Assembly: GCA_010909165.1 (NCBI GenBank)
Contig: MU008199.1
Coordinates: forward strand, 204,248 to 268,247
Reading direction: 5' to 3'
Source of the DNA: Anthoceros angustus
Lineage: Eukaryota > Streptophyta > Anthocerotopsida > Anthocerotales > Anthocerotaceae
Length of the DNA stretch: 64,000 nt
The notes below the pieces were generated by a model. That model had not been told where the DNA came from, ran no database searches, and saw only the letters and a program-made list of their open reading frames with translations. This document shows positions 48,216 to 59,900 of this stretch, piece by piece; the stretch's first letter is position 1, and each line of letters begins with the position of its first letter. The position numbers were made by a program, and so were the translations under genes.

Positions 48216-48455
48216 TATTAGAATATGTTTAAGTTAGTAACTGTTTTGGCAGTTATCTACCTAGCTAATGGTAGTTTTATATTTTCAGTTTGATCGGTTT
48301 AATAACCGAATGAGCCTTAGGCTATATAACACTCTTTCTTTTCAATACACATGAACACATCTTTCGCTTATTTAGATGTACACGTGCACTTGCCCACTAT
48401 CCGTGTTTGATCACCGCCAGTGAAGATCCTCATGGCGCTCACCTCCATGCTTTTA
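48216..48455 (+). repeat. Copia 3' LTR
   Basis: Pairs with the 5' LTR with roughly a dozen differences by eye, including CTGGTG to CCGTG. GGATG follows at 48,456-48,460. Confidence 0.92.
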
Positions 48456-48900
48456 GGATGTTGGACCAAGAGGCGGTAGAAGTTTCACTTGGAGGGAGAT
48501 CTATTGTTCCACTTTCAACTTGTCACCTCTTTGGTGGACAAGTATGGGGATAGCTACACCCTGGAACAGGTCCATGAAGAAGCGGAGCGCAAGGAAATCG
48601 CGTTTTCAGCGTATGCTTCTCGACACTCCAAGGCCTTCACGCACTATCAAAGCATGTTTTCCAGCAAGGGGAACACATCCGGAGGCGTGGGATCAGGGGT
48701 TTCTGTAGAATGGGTTTTTGCATCCAAAGACGCAAGGAGGCCACATTTACCCTCTATGTCGTTATAGTCCTAGGATTCGATCCCAAGGGAATGGTTTTGT
48801 GTCAAGATGTTCCAAAACTATGGATTCTAGTCCTCCTACAATGGGCCTACCACCACAATCAACTACTGTCCAACCCCACATCGCAGGTAAGTTCGGCTAC
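48456..48900 (+). pseudogene. gag-like ORF, 3' part with degenerate zinc knuckle
   Basis: Continuation of the gene interrupted by Copia. A helical stretch (FQLVTSLVDKYGDSYTLEQV, then EEAERKEIAFSAYASRHSKA) is followed, after a one-base slip, by text resembling a CX2CX4HX4C knuckle. The second Cys is replaced by Arg (CIQR-RKEGH-IYPLC, 48,718-48,760). A homologous knuckle fragment lies inverted at about 29.43-29.51 kb. Confidence 0.45.
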
Positions 48901-50640
48901 CGCTGTGGTGGATCGCCACCGCTGGTGGGACCCACCTGACCGGGCGCGGCCAAGGCCGCGACGACTATTTGGCGCCCGGCCCCGCCACGCACGTTAAGGG
49001 CTATGGTCCTATGCACATAGATTCACATGTACACCAAGTCACACTCATGCGGATTCACACCCAGCTCATCGTGGATGCACACCATGGCCACGCACGCCTG
49101 GCACCTCACTCCGATTTCCTCACCCCACAATTTATTCCCAACCTTCCTCGGCCGCTTTTCCACTCTCGCTCCACCACTTTCTAGACTCCCTTCACACAAC
49201 GACTCCCTCACCCCTTTCTAGGACCTCATACACCACCGCACAAGATGTTCCCATGATCCTCCTTTCTCGCCACACAGACCTCTCTTGGGCCACACAGACC
49301 CTCCTTGGGCCACAGACTCCCTTGGGCCACAGACCCCTTGACCACATGCACTCCTCGGCCACACAGACCCTCCTGGGCCACATGACTCCTTGAATTCGAC
49401 ACAATTTGGTTAGACAATGGGTTGGGAAAGCGAAAAACATGGGTTTTGCTCCACAGGGATTCAGAGACACCGATCTCACTCCCGCCCTCACGGAATTTCC
49501 TCTTGCATGCTGATACTAATCTCTCGCACTTGGGTTTAGTGTTTGATTAGCATTAATTAATCTAATTACTTATCTTTAAGTAAGTAATTAGTGTTAATTA
49601 ATCTAAAGTGCTTATGTTAATTAAGCGTTGATTAGTGTTAATTAAACATGGTTAGCAATAGCTAATGGATAAGCTCAAGTAATATGCTTTGGCATATTCC
49701 TTGCATATTATATAGTGTATTCTTAGGATACACAGCTAAGTGGATAAGCTCAAGTAATATGCTTTGGCGGCTTGCATATTATAGTGTATTCTTAGATATT
49801 TCATATCTGATAGGATATCTTAGATATAGTGCAGTCTAGTATATATATCCCTTCCATGAGGACAAGCTCGGATCATAGCTTGTCCTCTAGATATGCAAAT
49901 GCTGAGCGTTGTGAGGAGGCCAAAGCTGCTGACTCAGAGCGATGTGTGAGGAATTTGCGTGTTGTTCCTGTGGGGAGAGTGTGTTTGTGCCACGCGTGCG
50001 AGCTACTCCCTCTGTTTATTATTGGTTTGCATATTCCGCCAGTATTAGATTTGTTTGCTTAGTTGTTGGTCGAGGAAGTGCTTATATGAATTCAAGTGCT
50101 TACCTGCGACCTCTCCGGCGCGTTGAGCACCCTTCACCACTAGTCACCGGGGCCAGCTTGGTCCGACTCTCGATCATCCAGGATCTCGCCTCTTGTGGCG
50201 AGAGGACAACCTGCCAATCGATATTGTGGCGTGACTTCGTGATTGATGGCCGGGTACGCACAATCCGATGTCGTTGTAAGGAGTCCGCTCCCAAGAGAAT
50301 GGTAGCTCCGCTTGCCACGCTTCAATCGCTCTCACCTCACTTAAGGTCCAGTCTCGCAACTTTTATCGTTTCACACCCTACTACCCAACGTTCACCGGGC
50401 CGGTCGGCAAAGCGTTAAGGACAGTTGGCGTCCATCGTTCAAGTTCGTCACTCATCCATCTAGTCCGCTCCTCTCACCTGCTCACTACACTCATCGCCCT
50501 GGGAAAAACGCGGGTGGCTATGCGGTCCGGACCTCCTCCAGTAACTCTCTAGGGCCTCTCCGTCCGGCTCTTGCCACGCCTCAGGGTTCCTCGCTCACCG
50601 GTTCGATCAGTCCAGCCATTTGGGCCTTTCTGGATGAGCA
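48901..50640. other. non-coding repeat-rich spacer
   Basis: 49,265-49,385 has a short tandem of CACAGACCCTCCTTGGGC. 49,535-49,650 is rich in TTAATTAA/TAATTA palindromes. 49,667-49,741 and 49,742-49,800 are a direct duplication starting GGATAAGCTCAAGTAATATG. No gene was seen. Confidence 0.5.
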
Positions 50641-53380
50641 AGGGTCCTGTATTTATTCACACACACCACCACACGTTAGGGCTCAAGACCTTGATCGATC
50701 TCTCATTTGTCATTGCTCGATGACTCGGGACTCGCGTTAACAAGAAGGCACTCAAGAGCCTCGCCCGGGCAGCAGCGACAACACCAAGAGAAAGATGCTT
50801 TACTCGGGCGCCTCTTATACTACGCGAGAAGGTCGGCGCCTTTATTACACCTCTATTTTGAGGTGAGGGCCGGTCAGCGCCTAATCGGCCGCCTACTCTT
50901 CTCCCTATTCCTCCTATCTCGTCGGTGGTGGGGTGGGATGGCTCGATTCGTCTTGGCACCGGCCCAAGCCGAGCCCCCGACGATCGCGGGCGCACCTAAT
51001 CGGATGATCGCGGTAGACCCTACCTCTCCCAGGGGTCTGTGTTTTCGCGGGCGGCGACAGCAGCTCACCACTAAGTCCTCCTCCCCTCCTCTCTTATCTC
51101 TCCGGGCCCCTCGCAGTGACTCCTCAAGATGGATCACAGTGATCGGTGGCTCTCCCCACTCCACAGTGGACCTCGGGACCCTGCCTCGACTCCCGGGGTC
51201 CAGGACCTCTGGGTCCCAGGTCCTCCGGGTCCGGCCTTCTTCTCGAGTTCGGACCTCGGGGCCGGACTTGCCTGGGTCAGGTCCTCACAGGCCCAACCTT
51301 CCACAGTCAGGACCTCGTGGGTCTCTCACTAGAGTCCAGGACCTCTAAGTTCGGACTTCCTTGAGGGCCGGACTTTGGGATTCGCCTTTCCTCGAGTTCG
51401 GACAAAGTCCCACCCACGGCTCACTGGTTACGCCTCCTCACGGGTGATCACGGGCTCATCCACCAGGCCCTCCCTTGGTTCCCGAGTGCCGGTTAGCCTT
51501 CCACGGCCTCCCAGGCCCTCCTCCCTTCCTTGTCTGGGAGGTGCAGTGCTTACCTCAGGCGTGTTGTCCTTCCGTCTGCCTCCGCTTCCTTCCTCCGGGT
51601 CCGGTCTTCCGAGACCTTGGCTCGGACCTCGTGGTCCGGGTCCTTCCTCTCGCTCCTCCTTCCGACCGGAAGTCCGCTCACTGCCTGGGGAGTGGCGCAG
51701 AGACCTCAGAGCCTTGAGGGGCTCTGGCAGTGGTAAGTCGGGAATCGACTTCTTGAATTACCTCCTCCACATGGGCCGGAGCACCGGCATTCCCTCACTT
51801 GGTGCTTGGCGGTGGGCATCTTGCCTCCGCCGCCTTCTTGACCCGTCTCCATTGCCGAGCTTACCGGTGCGGTAGAGGCGGACTCCTCGATGCCACCAAA
51901 GCGGCCTCAGAGCACCTCCTGCTGACCTTCGGCTGTCAGCGGTCTCCTCTCAGTCGTCGTTCCAGCTCTGCCATGCCCCTCCCCTCCAGTGCACCTAAGG
52001 TCCCCTATTTCCCGTGCCTCAGCTCCTCCTCACGGCTCGGTACTGCTCTGTGCCTTTATTCGGCCTTGAGTTGGCAGCAGCTCCCGGTCTCCCTCCACCG
52101 GTTCCGATCACGTGGTAGTGATCGGTCAACCTTGCCGGCTTGCTTCTCATGTTGCCTTAACTGCGCCTATTGATCGATGTTGGGCCAGCGGCGCCTCGGC
52201 CAGTCATGACCCTCTCCGCCTCCTTGCCTCCTCCTCCTCACGGCTGCTCTCCTCATCGCCCAGCTGCTTGTCGTCAGCAGTGGCTCCTAGGAATCCCGTG
52301 GGCTGCATCGTCCTTCCTCTCGCTCCTCCTTCCGACCCTTCCGGAAGTCCGCTCACTGCCTGGGTGGCGCAGAGACCTGAGCCTTGAGGCTCATGTGGCA
52401 AAGTCGGGAATCGACTTCTTGAATTGCCTCCTCCACATGGGCCGGGCATTCCCTCACTTGGAGGTGCTTGGCGGTGGGCATCTTGCCTCTTGACCCGTCT
52501 CCATTGCGACTTACCGGTGCAGTAGACTCCTCGATGCTGGCGGCCTCAGAGCACCTCCTGCAGACCTTCGGCTGCTGCCGCGTTCTCCTCCTCAGTGATC
52601 GTTCCTCACTGCCACCTCTACCTCCAGTGCACCTAAGGTCCCCTATTTAGTGCGACCTCTCCTCCTCACGGCTCGGCAGCTTGCTCTCTGCACTGCTCGG
52701 CCTTGAGTTGGCAGCACTCCCGCCTCCCTCCACCGGTTCCGATCACGTGGTAGTGATCGGTCAACCTTTCTTCGCGGCTTGCTTCAGCCGCACTCATTGA
52801 TCGATGTTGGGCCACGCCTCGGCCAGTCGCGAGCCCTCTCCGCCTCCTTGCGCCTCCCCAACCGTGCGCATAGATCTTGCGTGCTTGGCCTCCTGCACCT
52901 CGGTTTATTCACCCAGTTGGAGGACCTTGGTCCGGTCTTCCGAGGACCTTGGCTCGGACCTCGCGCTCGCCTCCGCTGGTTCCCTTCCTCGATCGCGGGG
53001 CTTAGCCTTCTTCCTTGCCTCCTCCCATTACGGCCGGTCAGGGTGGCGCTTGATGATGATGTTACGTTCCACCAGCTCCATGGCTCCCAAACCTCCGCCG
53101 CCTTCTTGGGTCCCATCTTCCGCTCCTGCTCCCATTTCTTTGGAGTGTGAGGCTCATGATTGTCCGTTCCTTGGCAGCGCGTGAGTTTGCTTCCCTCGTG
53201 AAGTGTCGAGGCGGGAGGGTGCTCGATCACACGAGACAACGCCGAGGGTGTCGGCGAGAGCATCTGCGATCGCTGCGAAGTTGCTTGGAAGAATGACCTC
53301 GCCTTGCCTCTGGGTCGGAAGTAGCAGGTCGCGCGGAGGTGGCTCATTTGTCGTGGCTGGGGCACTCGCATGGCTTACTC
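50640..53380 (-). mobile_element. inverted copy of the coiled-coil ORF element
   Basis: On the minus strand the block around 53,130-53,020 encodes MGPKKAAEVWEPW and, with frame slips, a VERNI-like continuation. The same phrase begins the plus-strand element at 57,071. Further inward, the reverse complement of 51,740-51,790 closely matches 59,690-59,740 (GTGGAGGAGG and then AATTCAA). The coding frames are badly broken. It contains a duplicated block (51,637-52,231 and 52,308-52,851). Confidence 0.6.
51637..52851. repeat. direct duplication of ~0.6 kb with short spacer
   Basis: 51,637-52,231 and 52,308-52,851 both begin GTCCTTCCTCTCGCTCCTCC and end CCCTCTCCGCCTCCTTGC. The second copy is shortened by many small deletions. 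Confidence 0.85.
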
Positions 53381-54399
53381 GCCTTCGCCCGCCCACTCGG
53401 CCTTCTGTTGTCGTGCAGTCTGGGCGTGAATACCCTTATGACCCCACAGCAGTACTCGGACTGCACGCTACATGCAGTCTTCCATTCAGTAGTCCGTGGC
53501 TGCAGCTGTCTACTCACGCCCCAACTTCTAAATTACCTTCTTGGGCGCCATCCCAATGTCGACCGGGGTGGGGTCCGAACTTATCCAGGTACTCGATTAG
53601 GTCCGGGGTCCTTGAGTGGCTTGGGTCCTTGGTGTGGGGTCGTTACCTACAGGTCAGGGTGCTCGGACACGGTCAGATCTTGCCGTCGTGCTTATTCCTC
53701 CTTTTTAAGCCTTGTTTACACTCCATGCTCCCGAAAAAAACAAACCCACTTATTTCCTAACCCCAAGGAGGGGTTGTCCACACCATCGATCGGATGCCTC
53801 CAACCAACCATGCGCTGGGGTCGGCCTGCGGAGCTCACACCTCAAATTGTCTAACGAGAGAGACGCAAGGGGTCTCATGTACATCCCGACGCCATGGGCT
53901 CGCCTCACTTTTCCAGTGTCTAAAGATGGCTAACCTACCACGAGCGCGCCTACCAATTCGGGTATCTACAGTTCACAAGCTTCCTAGCACCTTATCCTCT
54001 AATCCAAGTGAAAGCCTCTGACCTATGATGCCGCCTCTAAAATCAACGCAGTGGCCGCCTAGCCTCGGCCCATGGTGTTCCCCGCCTCCTACCACGCCGA
54101 TCCGAAGATCCTCCCTTAATATCTCCACCTCACTCCCGCTTATCCGAGGTCCCTTCACTCCTCCTAGGAGGCGCCCTGCGCTCACCGCCTCGCAAGACGC
54201 TTTCTCGCCTCCTCATCTGGAGCCCAAACAAGGCTCCTCCATCCACGCCTAGCCTCCGCCTTGCTCATTTCCGAGCACAACCGTGAAGGGTATGCCCCCC
54301 GTGGACAATCCCCGGCCGGCCGCCTCGAACTGAGGGAGTTGCATCCCTCCCATGGCCCCGACGGTGGCTTCCCCACCTTGGGTCCTTCTTCCGCGACGG

Positions 54400-54495
54400 C
54401 CGGCTCCACCACCGTGGTGGTCGCCCGCGACGGTGGCCGGCTCCACCACCGTGGTGGCTGCCCATGACGGTGGCTGCCACCACCATGGTGCTGTT
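54400..54495. repeat. cluster of CCACCGTGGTGG-type palindromes
   Basis: CACCACCGTGGTGG occurs twice and CACCACCATGGTG once, with GACGGTGGCCGGCT-like spacers between. Related words recur in the other repeats of this window. Confidence 0.8.
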
Positions 54496-54639
54496 GCTCG
54501 CCCTTCTTGGTTGCCTCTCTTGACCCCGGCCCTAGCCTCACCTCTCCGCTTATACCTCTCCGCTAGCTTCTTGAACTTCCAGCAGGTGCCGCTCCACTTG
54601 TTCCCGGCCCTGTCGAATGAAGGATCCCCACCTTATATA

Positions 54640-54855
54640 GACAATTTTTATTCCTAAAAATCCCAAGGTCTAAGGACTCTCTGGCCTATCATACACAGGT
54701 TCGAGGTCCAAGGACTAATTATTTGTAAAAGTAATATTGTCATGGGCCAAGGACCACTTTTAGTATAAAAGGCCTTGCCTCGGACATTTCCTAAGCACCC
54801 CATCACACAAAACATAAGAAAAACAAAAAAACATTCAAACCAATAAATTGGGAGG
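54640..54855 (-). mobile_element. diverged, inverted fragment of the LTR-like family
   Basis: Read on the minus strand, TTTATACTAAAAGTGGTCC and TTAGTCCTTGGACCTCGAA align with 27,365-27,490 (TTTATAGTAGAAAGTGTCC and CGGTCCTTGGACTACGAAC), as do the upstream T-rich start and the downstream TATATA phrase. It lies upstream of, and in the same direction as, the minus-strand coiled-coil element. Confidence 0.7.
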
Positions 54856-54867
54856 GTTAGTGTACAT

Positions 54868-55345
54868 GTGGTCTTCCACAGCTTTCCAAGCCCATTGCCA
54901 GCAAAGCACTGTCAAGAGTCATGCCACCTCCACAGGCTATGCACCGTGGGCACTTTGTACCTTTGGCTCCCCATGCTCAAGCTTCCTGGAAGGTTTGTAT
55001 TGTTCCCATTGCAACAAGATCTGGCCATTTTGGTTACGATCTGTTTTCAAAAGCATCCGGAGGCAGAGATATTAGCAAGGATCGGCCCACACCTCTCACC
55101 GGACTCCTACAACAGCTACCGGCGCTCAATGCGTCGAAGGGCCGATCACAGTGGAATGGGCCAAGGCCAAGGAGCGGCTAACGCTAACAAGATTGCCGCA
55201 TTGGAGGCGTGGCGGCACTATACTGCGGCTAGGGAGCCTGTCGCCAGGGGCAGCACCTCCACCTCCAAGCCCGCCGATGTACCCATTTTGGCACCCTACT
55301 GTGAGGAGGGAGAGGAGGATTACGGCCCGCCACATGAGGCCTGAC
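54868..55345 (+). pseudogene. unrecognised ORF fragment
   Basis: An open frame ends in a hydrophilic stretch (YNSYRRSMRRRADHSGMG) and an acidic EEGEEDYGPPHEA. Its first part is not convincing as coding. It may belong with the methyltransferase-like frame downstream. Confidence 0.3.
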
Positions 55346-55502
55346 TCCCATCGCCTTGTGGACTCCACGCTGATTCACCCCTACCACATGGGTAGGATGT
55401 GACTTGAAGAAGGCGATTTTGGATGTTGTATGGGACGCCGATCCCCTTACTCGGCAACGAGGCGCTATGCCCGGATCCTTTGCGCCACGTCGGGCCATCC
55501 TG

Positions 55503-55608
55503 TTGGGGACAGGATCACCTAGATGGAGCGCCGAGAGAGCAGCCTCCACATTCAAGTCAAGGGATACCGCCAAATGTGCGCGCTCCATCTAGGTGATCCT
55601 GTCCCCAA
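55503..55608. repeat. 29-bp perfect inverted repeat (hairpin)
   Basis: 55,503-55,531 is the exact reverse complement of 55,580-55,608, with a 48-bp loop. The arms begin TTGGGGACAGG and end AGATGGAGCGC. Weaker pairing extends outward. Confidence 0.93.
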
Positions 55609-55734
55609 ACCAGACGGCCGGTGCATTTGAGATCATTTCATATGTATGAAAGCTTGGTGGCTTTGGGCTTGCTTCACTTGCCACAATGTTCTTATCTAAC
55701 AGTGGTACTTTGCCCTTTTGTGCAGCGAGTGAAT

Positions 55735-56335
55735 GCTTGTCTTGAGTGGAGTGCACTCCCAGACAATTTCAAGGAACACGTTATGAAGGCCAAAGCATGG
55801 AAAATAATGGAGGATGAGCAACAACAGTTGTTGGAGACCGCAAGTCCCGACAAGTTAAAGATGTTCAGAGATGACATTGGGAGATCCAGCAAGGTAGGCA
55901 TAATATGTGGGAACATCGTGAGGATGGCCCAGTTTGTGGAACCTCGACCGTATGCTATGCTGCTTCTGGACTTGCCAAGAGGGTTGGGTCTGGATGTTAA
56001 CTCCAGAGAGTATGACACGCGGTTCAGTCGACATGAGTTTGAAAACGTCATAACGCAGTTCCAGGGCATCACAACGTCTGAGGTATTTAGAATCATGGTA
56101 TTTTATTCGCCAGATGATATGTCAATGGTCCGGGATGTATTGCTTGCAAAATGTAAAGGAGGTGTCAATTCGTGCTTCTAGCACAAAACCAATGTGAAAG
56201 CCGCTAGAACGGACAAGTTGTATGATGTAGGTGATTACATCACCACGGGGGCAGGCGCCCTGAACCAGGATTGTCAGCCGCAACATTTCTCCCTCAGTGC
56301 TTGTGGACCGTAGACTCTCCCCCGTAGGAACGTAA
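55735..56335 (+). pseudogene. possible DNA-methyltransferase-fold ORF with in-frame stop
   Basis: The frame from about 55,724 to a TAG at 56,179 encodes a helical start, then YAMLLLDLPRGLGLD, a helix (EFENVITQFQGI), a strand (VFRIMVFYSPDD) and another helix (VRDVLLAKCKGG). After the stop the same frame continues HKTNVKAARTDKLYDVGDYI to about 56,310. The order strand-(D-P-like loop)-helix-strand-helix-(W/H)-K resembles motif IV and beyond of N6/N4 DNA methyltransferases, with DLPRG standing where DPPY would be. I infer this from pattern only. The catalytic motif is not canonical, so activity is unlikely. Confidence 0.33.
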
Positions 56336-56950
56336 AGGGCTAGTTTTTTTGTTTTTTGGGTGTGGACTGAGAAATAAGACAGGAAATAAGGTCAGGATGG
56401 GTAATAAGATGACTGCGGACCTCACTTCGGAGTAGGTAGCTGACTTTGACCGCGCTCCGGAGTCGACAGATGACTCCGGACCTCACTCCGAAGTAGGCAA
56501 GGGACTTCGGACCGCACTCCGGAGGGTCGAGTATCCGCGGACCGCACTCCGGGGTAGATCGCGGTGAGTACGCTAGGGAAAGTAACTTTGGAGCGGGAGC
56601 GATTTTAAGGTGAGGGGCCACGTGGGCACTTGAGAGGTGGACAGGCATGACCGTACGAGGGTTTCTAGTGGCCGTTATAGGCACCTAGGTATTCACGCCC
56701 GAGTGCGCGCCAGCTGGGTAAGGCTACAAGACGCTTGGCGACCAAAGATAAGGCTAGAGTACGCAGTCAACGGCAGTAGCAGAAGGCTAGAGTAAGCCAT
56801 GCAGCCTCGCCACCAAGCGCCTCGCGACGCCTCCAGCGTTTGATTACTCTCGACCGCTGCCCCGAGCGAAGGTCATTCTTCCAAGCGGCCTCGCGACGGT
56901 TTTCGCAGTCTCTCGCGCACAGACACCCTGCTCTCTGGCGTTATCTCTTC
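56336..56950. other. spacer with a CTCCGGA-type tandem
   Basis: 56,400-56,560 holds four degenerate units around GACTTCGGACCGCACTCCGGAG, each partly palindromic. The rest shows no gene. Confidence 0.6.
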
Positions 56951-59900
56951 AAGCGCCCGTGCGCCCTTACGAGTGGCTCATCTTCGCGGCTGGAGCGATC
57001 GATGCAATGACAGGAGGAAGGAGAATTGCTGAGCCTCAACCCCCAACAGCAGATCAAGAGGAGCACAGCAATGGGGCCCAAGAAGGCGGCGGAGGTGTGG
57101 GAACCCTGGCGCTTAGTGGAACGGAACATCGTCACCAAGCGCTACCCAGATTTCGGACCTTGGTTGGCGGAGGCGGAGGAGCTGGTGGAAGACTAGCACC
57201 TGGATATTTTCCAGGTTGTCTAGTCCGGGAATACGCCCGGAAGATGTTGGCGGTGGCCAACAAGGAGGTCCGCTCCAAGAACCTAAGGGAGAACCCCAGG
57301 AGGTGGACCGTGGAGGTCCTGAGGGCGGTTTACAACCGCCTAGCGAAGGAAGTGGGAGGCGTAGTCCCGGAGCCCCTCAAGCTAAAGGGGAAGGTGGAGG
57401 CGGCAAGGGCGGCTCTTCTGAGGCCAGGGACACAGCGATCCTCCAATGGATGGCTGATGTCGGACCTGCTGGATAGGAGGGTGTGAGCAGTGGCGAAAAT
57501 CATCGTCCACTGGAACATGCTCACCAAGGTGGTCCACCTTGGTGCCAGTCTAGGTTCCAGACTGGCACTAGGCGGAGGAGCTGGTGGCACGGGCTCGGGG
57601 TAGGGTTGGTGACAACTTGCTTGTGTTCCTCCACGCCCTACAGAGAGGGAAACGGGCCCACTGGGGAAGAATCATCTTCGTCAGGATCAACCAGGAGGCC
57701 AGAAGCTGAGGAGTAAGAAGCCACCCCCGTCGGCGTTGTCACCGTTCATTATCCATGTATGGGGGCACCTGAACCTCTTGAAGGAGGGAGAGGAAGAGCG
57801 GGCGCTCCGGAAGGGTCTGGCGGCCCTGCCCGAAGCAGAGCGTGAAGGGAGAACACAGGAGGCAGAGGGCCGCCCTTCCAGAACCAAGCGAGTCCGGGAG
57901 GAGGACGATCTGGGAGGGGATTCCGGACTCCATACGTCTGGAACGGACCCCCTCGCCACCCTGGGAAGTGTGGGAAGACATTCCCGCTTCCCTTCTTTTA
58001 GTCCATTCACCGGAGCACCCTGCGCAGGAGGAGGCGGCCACAGGAAGGGAGCTGGCGGTCGCGACGCCAGCAAACCAGCAACCCACAACGGCCCCAGTCG
58101 CTGAACCCCGCCGGACTAGGCGGGAAGCGAAGAAGGAAAGGCAGCCCCTCAACGCCAGGACCGCATCGGTCCCCTTGCCCCTGCCGGCGGAGTGGCAGGA
58201 GGCGGAGGAGGCCGTAAGGAGAGCGGAGAGGGATGTGGCCCAGGGGCCGGGAGGACACTCGCAGCAACCCCACCCCAAGCCCGTCCTGTCCCCAACAAGG
58301 AGAGGCAAGAGAGCCAGCTCCAGGACCCCCTCACCACCTCCGAGCCCCAAGCGAAGGCGGGCGGAGAAGGAGCTAGCGGCCAAAAGGGCCAAGGAGGTGG
58401 AGACTCCGGACCAGAACAATCAAGACCTGAGGGTCCTGATTGGGTCCGGAGTCCCGAGTTCGGCGTCACTCCGGATTGCGGTGTGGCGGTCCTTAACGGA
58501 CCGAGCGGTACCCGAGGCCGCGGCGGACTTCACGGGGATTTCTCCAGCGGCCGCGGTGGAAGAAACTCGGAGGGTACTCGCAGATATTATGGACGGCGTG
58601 CTCTGGGGTCTTTGCGGAACGGCAGAGAAGACCCAGGAAGTGGAGGCCACCAGAAGACGGATGGTGGAGCTCCAGGGTCAGGTGGAGGCGGCCCAAGCGG
58701 CCAAGAGGAAGGCGGAGACCCTCGCAAGAATTGAGGAGGAGAAGCGCAGGGCGGCGGAGTCGGAGGCGAGGTCTGCCCAACAAGACCGGGCCAGGATCCT
58801 TCAGCTATGTGAACAGCTGAAACAAGCACAGGAGGCACGAGCAAAGGCGGAGGACCTTTGCAAACGGAGGAAAGCGGCCCGGAAGGAGGCGGAGGAAGCC
58901 CGAAGGCAGGCGGAAAGGGCTAAGGACCTGGCCGAGATGGCTCGGCAGGAGCAACACCAAGCATGGGAGGCTCCGGTGAAGGGGGCGCGGGAAGCCGAGG
59001 CCGCGGCGAAGTCGGACAGAGACCATTACCGGTGGGACCGGAACCGGTGGAGGGAGACGGCGGGAGTAGCCGCCAACCCGGGCGGAAAGCAGCGGTGGCG
59101 TGGCGCACGGCAAGCCATGAAGAAGAAAGGGAGGCCAAGCACTGTGAGATGGAGGATCTCCGCACGCTGCAAGGAGCAGAGGAGCGCGCCTGGAGTCGGA
59201 GGATCGCAGGAGACCGAGCCGCAGCCTGTGACACGGTGGAACGACATGGAATTCTCCAAGGGAGAATCATGGACCACGAGCAAGAGATCGAGCGACTCAA
59301 ATTGCTGGAGGGGAGGAGAGTTGACGGCGAACCAAGGAGATGGACATCGCCGAGTTGGAGAAGGATCCCAGGAAGCTGTGAGCCAAGTGAGGTGCCGGAC
59401 CGAAGGAGATGGTGGCCCTCAAGGATGGATGGTGGAGACAGTGGCTCGAGAGAGGAGGCGGCTGGTCCAATTACGTAAAGCAAAGGGAACTGCCGGCCCA
59501 TGGGCCGAACCAGGCCGACGGGCGGAGGAGGAGCACGGAGCAAGCACTGTGAGGCTGCAGGAAGTGTCGGCAGCCTTGGCGGCCTCAAGAGACTCCACCC
59601 GACTCTAGTTGGCGGCCTCATGACGAGACGAACCAGCAGCCGGCCAAGACACCCAACTACCATAGCACCTCTGGAGGAGGAGCAATGTGCTCCGGCTCAT
59701 GTGGAGGAGGCAATTCAACAAGTTGATCTGACTTTGCCTACTACCACGCGGAGCTCCTCAAGGCCCTGGAGGTCCCGAGCCACCCCGCAAGTTCACGGAC
59801 CCTCGCCACCACAGGAAGTGTGGGAAGACATTCCCGCTTCCCTTCTTTAGTCCATTCACCGAGCACCTGCTGCAGGAGGAGGCGGAGAAGGAGCTAAGCG

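Larger units (their letters stand above)
34429..48455 (+). mobile_element. Copia-superfamily LTR retrotransposon, nested and decayed
   Basis: A 14.0-kb element bounded by LTRs of 241 and 240 bp and flanked by the 5-bp target duplication GGATG (34,424-34,428 and 48,456-48,460). It has a primer-binding site, gag, then protease-integrase-reverse transcriptase-RNase H order (Copia order), and a polypurine tract before the 3' LTR. It is broken by several frameshifts, an in-frame stop at 38,197, and a foreign insertion of about 7.7 kb (38,784-46,439) between reverse transcriptase and RNase H. An antisense ORF lies before the 3' LTR. It cannot be autonomous as it stands. Confidence 0.92.

Noticed and set aside
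53203-53760. Plus-strand 185-residue frame as a gene
   Set aside because: It is antisense to the inverted coiled-coil element and lacks any domain.
57739-58419. Minus-strand Leu/Ser/Pro-rich frames under the coiled-coil ORF
   Set aside because: Antisense of a Glu/Lys/Arg/Ala-rich coding strand typically gives such frames, and no independent evidence exists.
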